Shown here: piece after piece, positions 42,183-53,349 of the stretch | Position numbering within the stretch: position 1 is the first letter of the stretch | Layout: every line of letters starts with the position of its first letter | Source of the DNA: Fonsecaea monophora | Taxonomy: Eukaryota > Ascomycota > Eurotiomycetes > Chaetothyriales > Herpotrichiellaceae | Length of the DNA: 64,000 bases | Assembly: GCF_001642475.1 (NCBI RefSeq) | Contig: NW_019173953.1 | Coordinates: forward strand, 124,001 to 188,000 | Direction of reading: 5' to 3' | Notes under the pieces: generated by a model | Told to the model about the DNA's origin: nothing | The model's input: the letters and a program-made list of their open reading frames with translations, nothing else | The model's database searches: none | Made by a program: the position numbers and the translations under genes

Positions 42183-43639
42183 CCTGCTTGTTCTATTGTT
42201 GAGGTCGTTTTCTTTTGCGCTAATATCAGACGTACAGGGCGAGAAGAACGGACATATAAGAATCTCTGCGAATGCCCTGCTGGATCTTTGCCAGGGGTGG
42301 AACCACTGTCCAAACGAGGCAATATCCTTGTGGTGGGCGTGGCGGCGCCACCGTTAGTGGAGCGCTTGTTCAAAGGAATAGAATGATACGGTGATCCATT
42401 CCTTTGGTTACACAGCAGTCAATTATCCGTCGGCTCATCGTTGTTTGCTCAGTGTATGGTTGAAGATCGATGGGCCATTGTCTAAGGCAGCATATAAGAT
42501 CAAGGTGACATATGTACGAGGGACGCCCGACACTCCGCAGCCGTGCTTACTTGTATGCCAACTGGCCGAATTCGCCCACAGGCGGAGCAGCAGCGTGGTA
42601 CTCCAAAAGGTGGACACTTTGCCTTCCAAGGATACGAGGATTCCGTCGGAGCAGCCGACGGAAAGAAGCAAAAGACTCACGAAACTTGACGGGGCCTGGT
42701 GATCGTCCTCAGGGGCATCAGCCTCACGGTGTTGCGGTCGTGTCATCGGCAATTATGCATCTGCAGGTAAGAGCATTGGCTGGGCTGTCTAAGTCAATCT
42801 TCCAGATCATTGAAGCTCGAGGTGTCTCCATCCATCAGTTCTCTCTGTTGGATGAAGGCACTGCCGACCCATTCAGCATGTCCACCATCCACATCAGGCT
42901 CTCCAACCTTCCTGCCCGAGACTCCAATACGATCAAACAGGTCAAGTCGCATCGGATACGACACTGGCCAGTCGTCATCAGCATAGCTATTCTGCTCGCT
43001 CCTCGCAGCAGATCTGGCGTAAACATATACAACCACACATCAGTTTTCAGCCTGATAATACCTACCATCGGGATCCAACAGGACTGCGAATGAAGTATAA
43101 TCTCCGATACAGAAACTTCTTCTGGAGTTATGCCCATCAGAGAATCAAGTACTATACATCAACTGAGCCAATCCAGAAATATATGGTCAAGCATGGCCTC
43201 AGGCATTAAAACTGGACGGGGAATTAACCAAACGAGAATGGATATTTTTCAACGATGATGAAGCGACATACCACAGCTCTGGGGAACTTGGGAATATTTA
43301 TAACCCTCCATGATAAGGCTGCACCCTCCTATGTGGGAAATTACATGTTCCTGGTCGGGAGCGGAATTCCTCTGGTGTCCGAATGCCTGATGTCTTCAGA
43401 CATGGAATTCCGTCTCAAGCGGAATCCCGATCGCGATTCTGTCTCTAGGCATGGCTGGAGTAAAGACATATAACAGTCTCATTACATCCTGGGACAGAAA
43501 TCCCGTCCAAAACGAGATTTAAAAGCTCTCCTGTCTCGCCCGGGCTATGTATAAAGACGTCCGCCAGCTGCCTTGACCTCTCTTGGACATAGTCAGACCT
43601 CCAGTCCCATTCAAAAGTCGTCCACGCAACGTCCCCACG
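42183..43639. other. 1.46-kb divergent promoter (NRPS-like enzyme / DHA2 transporter)
   Basis: This is the shared upstream region of the cluster enzyme and the exporter. It holds several open frames of up to 193 codons on both strands. One minus-strand segment near 42820-43140 (YTSFAVLLDPDGRYYQAE, then PMRLDLFDRIGV after a stop) looks protein-like and may be a decayed gene, without a family I can name. CGG-containing sites that Zn2Cys6 regulators might bind are present, as expected by chance. Confidence 0.4.
43550..43555 (+). promoter_or_regulatory. TATA box of the DHA2 transporter gene
   Basis: TATAAA lies 84 bases upstream of the start codon at 43640, followed by a C-rich leader, a good position for a fungal TATA element. 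Confidence 0.6.
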
Positions 43640-45636
43640 ATGGCCACTCCCACAACCGCGAAACGCAGTCCTTCTACCCTGTCGGTGCCAGAAAGAGAGA
43701 CTAGCGTCGTGGAATCTTTAGGGACGAACAAGGACAGAGACCTCCCAGACACCATCGACGACCAACAGCTGGCGGAGAAGAAGAGTCAAATCGACATCCA
43801 AACAGACAACAAGGATGATGAATTTCCTCACGGGTTTCGACTCATCTGCCTAGTCATAGGCCTGTGCATGGCATCTTTCCTGGTTTCCCTCGACATGGTC
43901 TGACTCCCTACTCATTGTCCAAACACGCACTGATTTGACGCGAGGCGGAAACAGACAATCGTTGCCACGGCCATCCCTCGAATCACCGACCAGTTCCAGA
44001 CCATCAACGACATCTCCTGGTATGGCGCAGCCTTCTTCATGTGCGTCGGTGGCTCCACGTCAGCCTGGGGGAGAGTCTACAAGTTCTTCCCTCTCAAGAA
44101 TACGTTTGTCGTCGCCGTACTGATCTTTGAACTGGGCTCGTTGATCTGCGGCGTGGCCCCCAACTCAGACACCCTCATCGCCGGACGGGCCATTGCTGGC
44201 CTCGGTGCGGCCGGCATCTCGTCGGGCGCCTATACCATGATCGCCTTTTCGGCGCCGGCCCCCAAGAGGCCCATGCTGATGGGGATTATCGGCGGCACGG
44301 CTGGGATCGCGGCGGTCGTCGGACCTCTCATTGGCGGCGTGTTCGCCAACTCGGTCACCTGGCGCTGGTGCTTCTACATCAACCTCCCCATCGGCGGCCT
44401 CTCGACGGTAGTGATCCTGTTCTTGTTCCGCCCTCCAGCGTCTACGCGGCCTCAATCGACGACGACCTGGATGCACCGGCTGCTGCACATCGACGTCGTG
44501 GGCACGGCCATGGCGATGGGCGGACTCATCTCCATCATCCTCGCCCTCCAGTACGGCGGCACGACGCACCCGTGGGACTCGGCCGTGGTGATTGGCCTCC
44601 TCGTGGGCTCCGTCGCCATCTTCACCGCGCTGGGTCTGTGGGAGTGGTTCCAGGGCGAGCGGGGCATGATCCCGCCTCACCTGATCAGCCGCCGCACGGT
44701 GCTCGTGCCCGCGGTCTTCACGTCGCTGTTTTCCGGCGCCTTCTTCCTCGAGATCTACTACCTGCCCATCTACTTCCAGTCGATCGACGGCGCCGACCCG
44801 ACCACGTCGGCCGTGCACAATCTGCCGCTCGTCATCGCCATCACGGTCGGCACGATTGTGTCGGGTGTCTTCATCACGCGCACCGGCCTGGCGACGCCCG
44901 TGCTCGTCGTCGGCGCGGCCATCGCCACCGCGGGCGCCGGCCTGATCTACACGCTCGGCATTGGCTCGTCGACGGGTACATGGGTGGGCTATCAGGTCTT
45001 GGGGGGCATCGGATGGGGCCTGGCGTTTCAGGTGCCCGTGATGACGGCGCAGGGGTTTTCGTCTGCAGAGGATCTCTCGTCCACGACGGCTATTGTATTG
45101 TGTAAGTCCTCTTCCCTCCCCCCCCCCTTTTTTTTTCCCTTGCTCCTTATTTGATCCAACATGACCAATATCATGCCATACCATACCATACCATACCGTG
45201 CCCCACAAAGCCAAAGCATCCCCCAACGCCCTCTCTTCCCGCCCCTCTCTTTCTAACATCTGCCATTCGATCTGCCATTTGATCTTCTAACATAACCCCC
45301 TCCCCACGGAGGATGCGATACCCAGTCTTCCAAACGACCGGCGGCGCCCTCTTCGTCTCGACGGGCCAATCCGCCTTCGTCAACACCCTAACCCGCCAGA
45401 TCCGGCGGACACACCCCTCCCTCCCGCCGGGACTGGTCATCACCACGGGCGCCTCGGACCTGCGTCGCGTCTTTGACCCCGAAGTCCTCCCCGGCGTGGT
45501 CGCAGCGTACATGTCCGGGTTGAAGGTCGCGTGGGCGGTGGCGATTGCAGCGGCGGGGACGGCGTTGGTGGTGGGGGTGTTGGGGACGTGGGAGAGGGTG
45601 CATAGTAGGGACGGCGATAGTGGTAGTGCACTGTAG
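43640..45636 (+). CDS. DHA2-family MFS multidrug/toxin exporter
   Basis: The exons are 43640-43897, 43955-45101 and 45326-45636, giving 571 residues. Joined, they read DMTIVATAIPRITDQFQ (motif D1 region of 14-segment DHA2 drug:H+ antiporters) and TTAIVLFFQTTGGALF. Further marks are SWYGAAFFMCVGGSTSAWGR, AGRAIAGLGAAGISSG and GGVFANSVTWRWCFYINLP (motif C region). About fourteen membrane helices are visible after an 80-residue hydrophilic N-terminus. Close families export fungal metabolites, including those made by neighbouring cluster genes, or give azole resistance. The first intron begins GTCTGA, a weak donor. The 224-bp second intron is unusually long and contains a CCATA repeat. It is divergently paired with the NRPS-like enzyme, so self-protection or product export is the likely job. 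Confidence 0.92.
45176..45197. repeat. CCATA microsatellite in the transporter's second intron
   Basis: Four near-perfect tandem copies of CCATA lie in the intron 45102-45325. Confidence 0.85.
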
Positions 45637-46014
45637 TGCTAGTGCTAGTGCCAGGGACAAGGAGGTCACGGAGTGATTTGTGGGATTGGGACTGGGATTG
45701 TGGTTGTGGTTAGAGGGAGAGGGGGAGTTGGAGTTGGAGTAGGGGTAGAGGTAGGGGTGGGGATAGGGGATAGGGGGTGGAACGTGAGTACCGACTTGAG
45801 TTGAGTTGAGTTGGCTTGGTAGGATAGAGGGGAGGAGGATCAAGGGGACAGAAAGAGGGAGACACACACACATCCCCTCCTTACCTACCAAGGCGAAAGA
45901 AAGAGAAAAGAAGACGGAGTGAATGCCTCCCTAGCCACCATAGCGGGTTATCAGGCACTACATAGACATATGTATCCACGCCATATACGTAATACATATA
46001 CTATTACGACACGC
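45637..46014. other. convergent intergenic region with G-rich tract
   Basis: This region separates the converging transporter and first regulator genes. It is made of low-complexity purine-rich and GTGCTA repeats and a G-quadruplex motif at 45754-45777. Confidence 0.5.
45754..45777 (+). other. G-quadruplex motif
   Basis: Four runs of four or more G are separated by loops of 1, 3 and 3 bases (GGGG-T-GGGG-ATA-GGGG-ATA-GGGGG). A fifth G4 run lies upstream at 45742. The motif lies 118 bases past the transporter stop on the coding strand, so it may be in its 3' untranslated region. Confidence 0.75.
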
Positions 46015-48653
46015 TCAACTCCACGAAAACGCACTCGCCATGTCCCGATCCACAAACCACGACTCGTCCATGAACAGGGGACTAAAGAACGACGATGACG
46101 ACTCTGCTTCTGCCGTCAGGAATGCGCGTCCGAGACTGCTACCGTCATCATCGTCTACCCATGAAGTCATGTGGTCGGGGTCAAGACCGGCTGTCTCGAA
46201 TGTTGTTGTTGTTGTTGCTGTTGTTGTAGACGTCGGTATAGCCGTCTCGCAGTCGACGTTGTCATTCCTCTGACCTCCTCCTCCTCCTCCTCCTCCTCCT
46301 CCTCGACTGTTGTTGCTAGTGGTGGTGGTAGTGCTGGCTGATACGTCCGCCGTCATTGCCGCCAGCTCCCGCGTCCACACTGCCTTCATGGACCGGATCA
46401 TGCGGCCGCTGAGGGTGAACGTGTCCACGTCGGCGCCGGGCCCAGCGCCAGAATTACAATCTCCGTCCCCATCGCCGTAGCCGATGCCGGTGCTGTGGCT
46501 CGTGTACGCTGCGAGGAGTTTTCTCTGCGAGGAGACCTCGTCCAGACTGCTGATGAGGCGGTCGCAGATGTTGAGCAGGTCGATGCGATTGTCCCCGTCC
46601 CCGCCCCCGTCCCAAAGTAGACCCCTTTCTACGGTCACGACGCCGTGGAGAGTCAGCAGGCAATGGCCTAGCTGGCACCAGAAGGGGAAGGACATGCCCG
46701 CGTAGGCCGTGGCGGGAAGGGCGAAGAGGGCGTCGAAGAACCCGCCGAGGCACGCGACAAGATCTCTCCGGGCTTGATGGCGGCGGTGGTCGGGCTTGGT
46801 GTTAATGTTAGTATTGGTGGGTCCGGTCAGCTGGATCATGGTCTCGTGCGTGATCAGCTCTGTGTAGCGGAGCTGGGCCAGGAGGATATCTACAGTGCCA
46901 CGACGTTCGGCGTTGCTCCTGGTTAGCGTTGCTTCTAGGCGCCTTCCGGTGGCACCACGAAACGAAAATGTATGGAAAGGGGGGGAGGAAGTAGGGTGGA
47001 ACAGTTAAGAGATAAAAACATACGATTATTCTTGAGATCCGGTGTCAATTCCTTCTCGATAGCCCGAATCTGCGCGAGAATAGCAGATACACAAAACGCC
47101 GAAGGTCCAGTCGCCGTCGCCGCCGCGGTCGTATGAGAAGATGAAGACAAGAATAGCGACAACGACGATGAGGGTGCAGACAAAGACCACGAGTTGCGAT
47201 TGATGTCGTCCAAGAGCAGCTGCAGACGTACTTGGGCCACGAGGACGCCGTCGAGATGCCACTCGGGCTGTGTCGCCAGCGTTTCCAGACATCGCTCCAT
47301 GCAGGGCGTCCAGTTTAGGCCGTCGATTCTCTTCATGGTCAAGGAGATTCTATTGATGGACATCTGCGTAAGAGACCGAGATAACAATGTAGCAAGGAAA
47401 AAGTTTGAGACACACACAGCGCGAGAGAGAGAGAGAGAGAGAGGGAGGGAATGGGGATGACGTACTGGCTGGTTATACAGAAGCACGCAAGCACGGCGCG
47501 ACATTCGTCCATGGTCTTTCCGTCCCCTCCAGGACCTTCGCGCGAAGCCTTGTTCAGTCCCAAGTCAAAGACGAGCGACATGGCCAGCGAGCAGAGCAGA
47601 GATATATTTGGTCCTCTCTTCTTGTAGAAATGTGACCTGCAAGCTTTCAGTGAGCGAGGACTTGAATATGCCTTGACCGTTTCATCCATTCGAGATCAAC
47701 GGAGCAGTGCAGTAAAGAAGGGACACAGAGAAACTGTTCTTACCAGGACAGATAGACCAGCAAGCCCAGCAACAAGTCTACGCTCCTCTCATTCTCCACA
47801 AACATGTCCTGGGCGAGTTTCTTCTGGATCGCTTCACTCCACGCCAGCTGGAGCGACGTGACCGGCGTCGCCACCGTCATGATGTTGTACCAGAGAAAGG
47901 GTCGTGTCTCTCGGAGCTGGCTGGCGGTCACGGTCGGGGGGAGGTGCACGAAGGGCATGAACTCGAGATGTTGGCTGCGGAATACGCCCAGACACTGCTC
48001 TGCCTCGGCTGGAGTGACCGAGTAGAAGGCTGGTAGGATATGAGTGCCCCTCCTGGACATGAGGGTGGCGGTATGGGACTCGCACACCGGATGGATAGGA
48101 TAGTTGAATGTGAGTGAAGACGACTTGTCGGTCGGGATGGCGCGATCTGCACCCTGAGCGATGGGTGGGGGATGTATCCTGTTCCTGCTCCTGCTGTCCC
48201 GGGTGTGACTATGCGCGACTGTGTCATGGCGTCGTTCATGGTCTGCGTCGAGGTCCTCGGTGTCAAAGGCTGGACTGGAATCTGAAGTGGCCGTATCAAA
48301 GTCCCCGGCTCCTGGACGATGATGGCTCTGATTCCGGAGCACATTGACCAACTCGTCAAGCTTGTTCTCTAGTCGAGAAGTCCTCGAGGGGGGACGACAG
48401 CGTCCGTTGTGTCTTCTCCGCGAGATACCAGGCACACATTGTTTCCCCAGACGACGGCATCTGCGAGTGACATCAATCAGCACGACAGATGGATCAGGTA
48501 CAAAAATGCGATGCGCCTGAGTACGAACCTTTCGCAATCCAACCCCGGCCCTCGCTGTATGCACCGGCATTTGGCCCGCGCGCAGTGAAGACATGCCCGC
48601 CCATACGGTGCCGAGTTGAACTGGGAGTCTTCGCCGTCCTGTGGTGTGTCCAT
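46015..48653 (-). CDS. Zn2Cys6 fungal transcription factor 1
   Basis: There are five exons on the minus strand: 48653-48529, 48460-47744, 47636-47466, 47349-47024 and 46934-46015, giving 752 residues. Splicing the first two completes the binuclear zinc cluster: CLHCARAKCRC, then CERCRRLGKQC, spacing C-x2-C-x6-C-x8-C-x2-C-x6-C. A coiled-coil linker (LENKLDELVNVLRN) follows. The middle region (MTVATPVTSLQLAWSEAIQK, LVYLSWSHFYKKRGPNIS, KRIDGLNWTPCMERCL) is the fungal-specific regulatory domain. The C-terminus carries poly-Thr and a ten-Gly run encoded by a GGN microsatellite, and acidic stretches that could activate. The acceptors of introns 3 and 4 (47350, 46935) were chosen by phase and are less certain. 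Intron 3 holds a GA repeat. It is a likely cluster regulator. Confidence 0.85.
46274..46304. repeat. CTC trinucleotide repeat coding for poly-Gly
   Basis: About ten tandem CTC units (GAG/GGA-type on the coding strand) encode a ten-glycine run in regulator 1. Neighbouring GTT repeats encode threonine runs. Confidence 0.85.
47423..47442. repeat. GA dinucleotide repeat
   Basis: Ten GA units lie inside intron 3 of regulator 1. On the transcribed strand this is a CT tract, which may serve as polypyrimidine sequence. Confidence 0.85.
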
Positions 48654-49306
48654 GGCGAGAAATGTGAGGGGACAAGAGTATTCAACAGTGAAAAGGAGGA
48701 GATATAGATGGATAGTATGGCTGATACAGGCCAAACGGTAGATTAATAATTCACTCCTTGGCCCTGCCCTCCTCCTCCATTTCCCCTTTCTCAATGAGAG
48801 AATGAATCTAGAGATTGACTGACTGGCACTGGTACCAAGCACAGCTATGCCCTAGCGGCTATACCTTCTCGTGCATCCCCGGATTTCGGGACCGGATTTC
48901 AACACACTCCGTCCGTATTAGCACAACCACACTAGTGTTACGCCTTTCATCCTACAGATGTCACGAGACAGTTCCTGCAGTGATGTGGAGAATAACCGAG
49001 GTCTGTGGAGATATGGGATACCGACTGAGTGAGTGAGCGAGCCCTGGATGTATGAACGGGACAATAAAGAATGATGTACCAAGAACAACAGATTAGGGGG
49101 ATGATGGTATATATACATATCTATACAATCTAGCGGCGGTAGACTCAACTCTACAGGGATATTTTGCCGCTTCGTCATTTACCCTGGGTAATCTCTTGAC
49201 GGCAACAAGCATGTTGTGCATGCTACAATGTACTGTATGGGTCAAGAACTCTTTATCAGGATCGTACTAAACAGTACGGATACCTGCGATTGACCCCCCA
49301 AAATCA
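48654..49306. other. intergenic region between the two regulators
   Basis: This is the promoter of regulator 1 and the 3' flank of regulator 2. A TATATACATAT stretch lies near 49110. No gene is visible. Confidence 0.4.
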
Positions 49307-51730
49307 TCACGCCGGGAGGAAGAACAGCTCCCCCTCGCCAGGAAACCCGACCGTGTCCAGACTCTCCCAGCCCCAGCCTAGGAGGTTCTGAAACATCAAG
49401 TCGTCGTCCGACGGCGTGAACTGTCCCATGAGCGTCGGATCCGGGCCACGAGCTACGCCACTACCGAGGTCGCCTGGTCGCGCATTGCTAGAACCTTCCG
49501 GATGCTCGGAACCCACCGCAGTCGTCAGGTTAGACTGGTCTAGTGGGACGTCCAAGCCTCCCGAGTCTACGGCCCCCGAAGCCAGTTGTGACATCGGTGC
49601 AAGCTGGTGAGGTGGTACCGTCGAGGGCGAGCTGCGCTCAAACGTCGACGTATTCAAATCGTTGCTCCTCCTCAATCGCGCGGCGTCCTTTTCGGCACGG
49701 AGTCGAAGCCGACTTAACAGGTGACAGTGGCGTCGTGCCTGGCTGCCTTCCGGGGACATCTCCGCCAATCGATCCTGGCATAACATGGCCATGTCGAAGA
49801 AGACGTTCATCTCGGGAAACACGCCCGGCGGGATGTTGGCGCGGCTACTCTGGATGACAAAGACATAGAGGGTGGACACCGCGACGAGGGCAATGTACTG
49901 CGTGAACCAGAAGGACTGGTACAGGGCCCCCCGTTGAATCAAGTCGCACGTCGTGTTGAGGATGGTGCTGATGGCACTGGCGCATTCACGGATCGGGTTC
50001 AACGCCCTCTCATCCAGGACCGACAAGGCCCTGTGCCCGAGTCGGCTGAAGTCTGCGAGCAAGCATCGCCTGGTGGCCAGGATCCGGAGATGAGCATGCG
50101 CAAGCTTCAGGACAGTATTTTGCCGCTCAAACGTCCTCTGTCCCGCCAGGGTCCTGGTGCGGGGTTTCAAGAAATCCGGGAGAGTGTCCTTCCACTCCAG
50201 CGTAGCCTCAAGCATCCAGTTGGTCCGATCGAACAGCTGATCTTCGGAAAGGGGGTGGATTGGGTAAAGGAGATCGCTATTGCGTCCCATCAACTTGGCC
50301 AGGTCGGCATGTGCTATGAATGCTTCCAGGTTACCGTGCAAGGGGAGGTCCTCGGGAGACTCCGTGGACAGCAAGTCTTGATCGTCAATGTTGCGAGGGT
50401 ACGGCTGGTCGATGTCTTCGTCGCGGAGCATTCGTGGCCGGCCCAGCATCACACTTATGTACTCATCCAAAACATACGCACACCAGAACGTGCGTTTCCG
50501 CGACTCCAGCGTCACCAGATCTAGTTTCTGGCTGGACGAAATCTTCCTGTGGAGACCTATCGAGGTCAGTATCGTGCAGGCGAGGCTGAAGCAGAACCGG
50601 CACTCGTTGATCCGGAAAGTGCTAAGGAGGTACAAGCACATGGCGAGCCGGGCCTGGACGCTGGCAACGGAGGCTGGTCCAGGTTCTTGATTGAGAAGAG
50701 ACTTGGCCTTTTCAAAATCTGTAGCGATAGAAAAGTCAGTCATTCGTCAGTGTCCACCATCTAAGGAAAAGCCCTCGGAGAGGACGTGTAGTAGCTCTGT
50801 GTTCTTATCATCTACTACGACACATCCCTCGTGACTCGGGGATCCAAGGATAACTTACAAAATTGGCTGCGGGTAAGGTCCTGATCTCCGCCATCGACAT
50901 ACCTGTCGCCTTCCCTCGTGTAGAGGAGTGACTGTGAGAACACCAGTAGAGTACATGCGGCTTCCGCTTTCAGGAGTCGAGCCCCACTCAAGAGGTGGGA
51001 TGTCCACTTCTCGAGCGTTGGCCGATGGAGAAAGCGATAGGTGGGCGTCGCGAAGCGAAAGTACCGTTCCAGCAGCGCATCTGCCTCTTCGCGTGTGGGC
51101 AGTGGCTGGTCTTGTCGAACTTGGACGGGAGGGATGTCTCCGTGGCAGGTCAAAGGCGCTGATGGCAACGCAGCCTCTCCCTCGACCGCATCGCCTCGAT
51201 TCCATGAGTGATAGAGAAACGACACGCCTGACGTTGCGCTGATGTGGTGGCCTTCAGCAAAGGTGGGTTCGAGCGACGGGCCTCGAGAGAGACGAGGAGT
51301 GTTCTCGGGTGATCTCATAAGCACTCGATGTGAGGCTTGAGGGGTCGACATCGTCACATTTGTACGGTCGCTCAGTGGTTCGCCTGGCGATCTCCATGTC
51401 TGTGAGACCCGGTGAAAGCCTGGCGTGTCACCACGGCCATGACTGCAAGACTCGGGAGGTGGCCTCGACTTGCCATCGTCGTACTCGCAACGAACCTCTT
51501 CACCGCGGCAGTAATCGCAGGGCTGAGTGCCCGAACATCGCACTTTACGTCTGAAATATACCATACACCATCAGAACGGGAGGGCAGACAAAGGCAAAGG
51601 ACCGATCGCATTACCTCCTACAGAACATACAAGCCCTGGTTGTACGTGGGTGCTTGAGCTTGCGTCGTTTGGGAGGACTGGATGGCAGAGTACGATTCTC
51701 CGACGGAGACGAGGCCTGGGGCTCCTCCAT
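49307..51730 (-). CDS. Zn2Cys6 fungal transcription factor 2
   Basis: The exons are 51730-51615, 51550-50859 and 50718-49307 on the minus strand, giving 739 residues. The zinc cluster spans the first intron: CMFCRRRKVRC followed by PCDYCRGEEVRC (C-x2-C-x6-C-x5-C-x2-C-x6-C), preceded by a basic KRRKLKHPR stretch that may be a nuclear signal. The fungal-specific regulatory domain (Fungal_trans) runs from about residue 180, with LLERYFRFATPTYRFLHRPT and ESRKRTFWCAYVLDEYISV, up to MLGRPRMLRDEDIDQPYP. The second intron joins SQFYFEKAKSLLNQ. An acidic, hydrophobic C-terminal tail (DDDLMFQNLLGWGWESL) looks like an activation domain. The start at 51730 is the ATG nearest the zinc cluster; a longer N-terminus is possible. 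It is divergent from the aldo/keto reductase. Confidence 0.88.
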
Positions 51731-52208
51731 GTCTGTGTTTCTGGGTTCATGGAAATTCTGGAGCAGCTGGATTTCCCGTAGGAACAGCAGACGAAGGGTA
51801 AGAGACCATATGAAGAAAAGTGGGTGGCACTGCGGGGATTTTCCTGAGTCCCTTGCCGCACCCTGGGGAGACAAACCGGTGCCAACCGGGCAAATACGGG
51901 ATCCCTCCGTCGGCAAGTTTGAAGAAGATTCTCAGCATCCGATTTGACCAACGACCAAACGACAAGCGACCGACAAGCGACCCTCTCCTGCCTCTGGACA
52001 TCGGTTCAATAGCCGACAAGGCCGAACAGATGGACCCGGTGGAAAAGTTTCCTGGGAAGGATGCGGAAAAGGGAATAGGGCAAGGAAAAAGGGAAAAGAG
52101 CAATGAAGATAAGCAACAGCTTCCTCTCCATTCTACCCTCTCAACTCACAATAACTTAAGACACACACACAAGATCCAAGCAGCAGCAGCACAGCACGGC
52201 ACACAGCC
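51731..52208. other. divergent promoter (regulator 2 / aldo-keto reductase)
   Basis: This 478-base shared upstream region contains an ACACACACA tract and CAG repeats close to 52209. The leader of the reductase lies here. Confidence 0.4.
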
Positions 52209-53180
52209 ATGGCCCTCAATCGCACCTTTACACTCAACACTGGCGCCAAAATCCCCGCTGTCGGCTTCGGCACGTGGCAGGCTGCGCCGCACGAGGTGGA
52301 GAAGGCAGTTGAGATCGCCCTGAAGGCCGGCTACAGGCACCTGGACTGTGCAGCAATCTACAGAAACGAGACAGAGGTCGGATTGGGCATCCAGAAGAGT
52401 GGCGTCGACCGCAAAGACATCTTCATTACGACCAAGCTGTGGAACAGCAAACACGATCCCAAGGATGTCGAACCGGCACTCGACAAGTCGTTGAAGGACC
52501 TCGGGGTGGACTACGTCGACTTGTACCTCATGCATTGGCCCGTGGCCTTTGCCTCTGGAGACCGATGGTTCCCCCTCGACGAGCAGGGTGTGTTCCGGCT
52601 ATCAGACGTGCCTTTTACCGAGACGTGGAAGGCCATGGAGGCACTGTTGAAGACGGGCAAGACCCGGGCGATCGGCGTCTCAAACTTCAACATCCGTCGT
52701 CTCAAGGAGCTCCTCGCCACCTGCGACGTGGTGCCCGCGGTCAACCAGGTCGAGGCACATCCATATCTGCAACAACCCGAGCTGCTCGCCTTCTGCAATG
52801 AGAAGGGCATCGTGCTCCAAGCCTACAGTCCTCTCGGGAACAACACAACCGGTGAGCCAAAGACGGTGGACGATCCGGAAGTCCACGCCATCGCCAAATC
52901 CCTGGGTATGGACCCAGGCCAAGTCCTCGTGAGCTGGGGCATCCAACGCGGCACGGTCGTGCTCCCGAAGAGTGTTACCGAGAAACGCATCCGTGACAAC
53001 TTCCAAGATGCTATCCTCCCCGACGACGTCATGGAGAAGTTGAACGCGCTGGAGAGGAACAAACGGTTTAATTTCCCCGCCAGATGGGGATACGACATCT
53101 TTGACGAGCTCGGTGATGAGCAGGTTGCCAAAATCGCAAAGGAATCCGGGCCCGAGAATCTGCAGAAGTTCACTGTCTGA
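52209..53180 (+). CDS. aldo/keto reductase
   Basis: This intronless gene encodes 323 residues, a typical family length. IPAVGFGTWQ, GYRHLDCAAIYRNE (catalytic Asp and Tyr), FITTKLW (Lys) and DLYLMHWPVAF (His) give the full catalytic tetrad. AIGVSNFNIRRLKELL and the C-terminal LPKSVTEKRIRDNF block, which binds the 2'-phosphate of NADPH, are both present. It is close to glycerol dehydrogenase, aldehyde reductase and xylose reductase proteins of fungi. It reduces aldehydes or sugars with NADPH in the cytosol. It is divergent from regulator 2. It could reduce an aldehyde released by the NRPS-like enzyme, but a housekeeping role is equally possible. Confidence 0.93.
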   Translation: MALNRTFTLNTGAKIPAVGFGTWQAAPHEVEKAVEIALKAGYRHLDCAAIYRNETEVGLGIQKSGVDRKDIFITTKLWNSKHDPKDVEPALDKSLKDLGVDYVDLYLMHWPVAFASGDRWFPLDEQGVFRLSDVPFTETWKAMEALLKTGKTRAIGVSNFNIRRLKELLATCDVVPAVNQVEAHPYLQQPELLAFCNEKGIVLQAYSPLGNNTTGEPKTVDDPEVHAIAKSLGMDPGQVLVSWGIQRGTVVLPKSVTEKRIRDNFQDAILPDDVMEKLNALERNKRFNFPARWGYDIFDELGDEQVAKIAKESGPENLQKFTV

Positions 53181-53349
53181 ACAATAGAATCTAGACTGCA
53201 AATAGACCGCATGTAGAGGGAGCATCCAATTGGACTTCGTTGCCGAATTTGGCTCTTAGATCTTGTGCGTGTGTCCAGGACCCGTAGGATAGATCGCCTG
53301 CTCCTGAGCACAGACAGTCTTGGCTGCGTTCGCCGTCAGACTAATTTAT

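Noticed and set aside
42512..43093. 193-codon plus-strand frame in the divergent promoter
   Set aside because: No motif and poor codon bias; the opposite strand at 42820-43140 looks more protein-like but is interrupted.
44165..45259. 364-codon open frame antisense to the DHA2 transporter
   Set aside because: It is a composition artefact of GC-rich coding DNA: very rich in Arg, Asp, Glu and His, with no family motif, opposite a clear gene.
47364..47465. Alternative acceptor GCAG at 47364 for intron 3 of regulator 1
   Set aside because: With the strong GTACGT donor it breaks the frame; the acceptor AATAG at 47350 keeps the frame and restores the family pattern.
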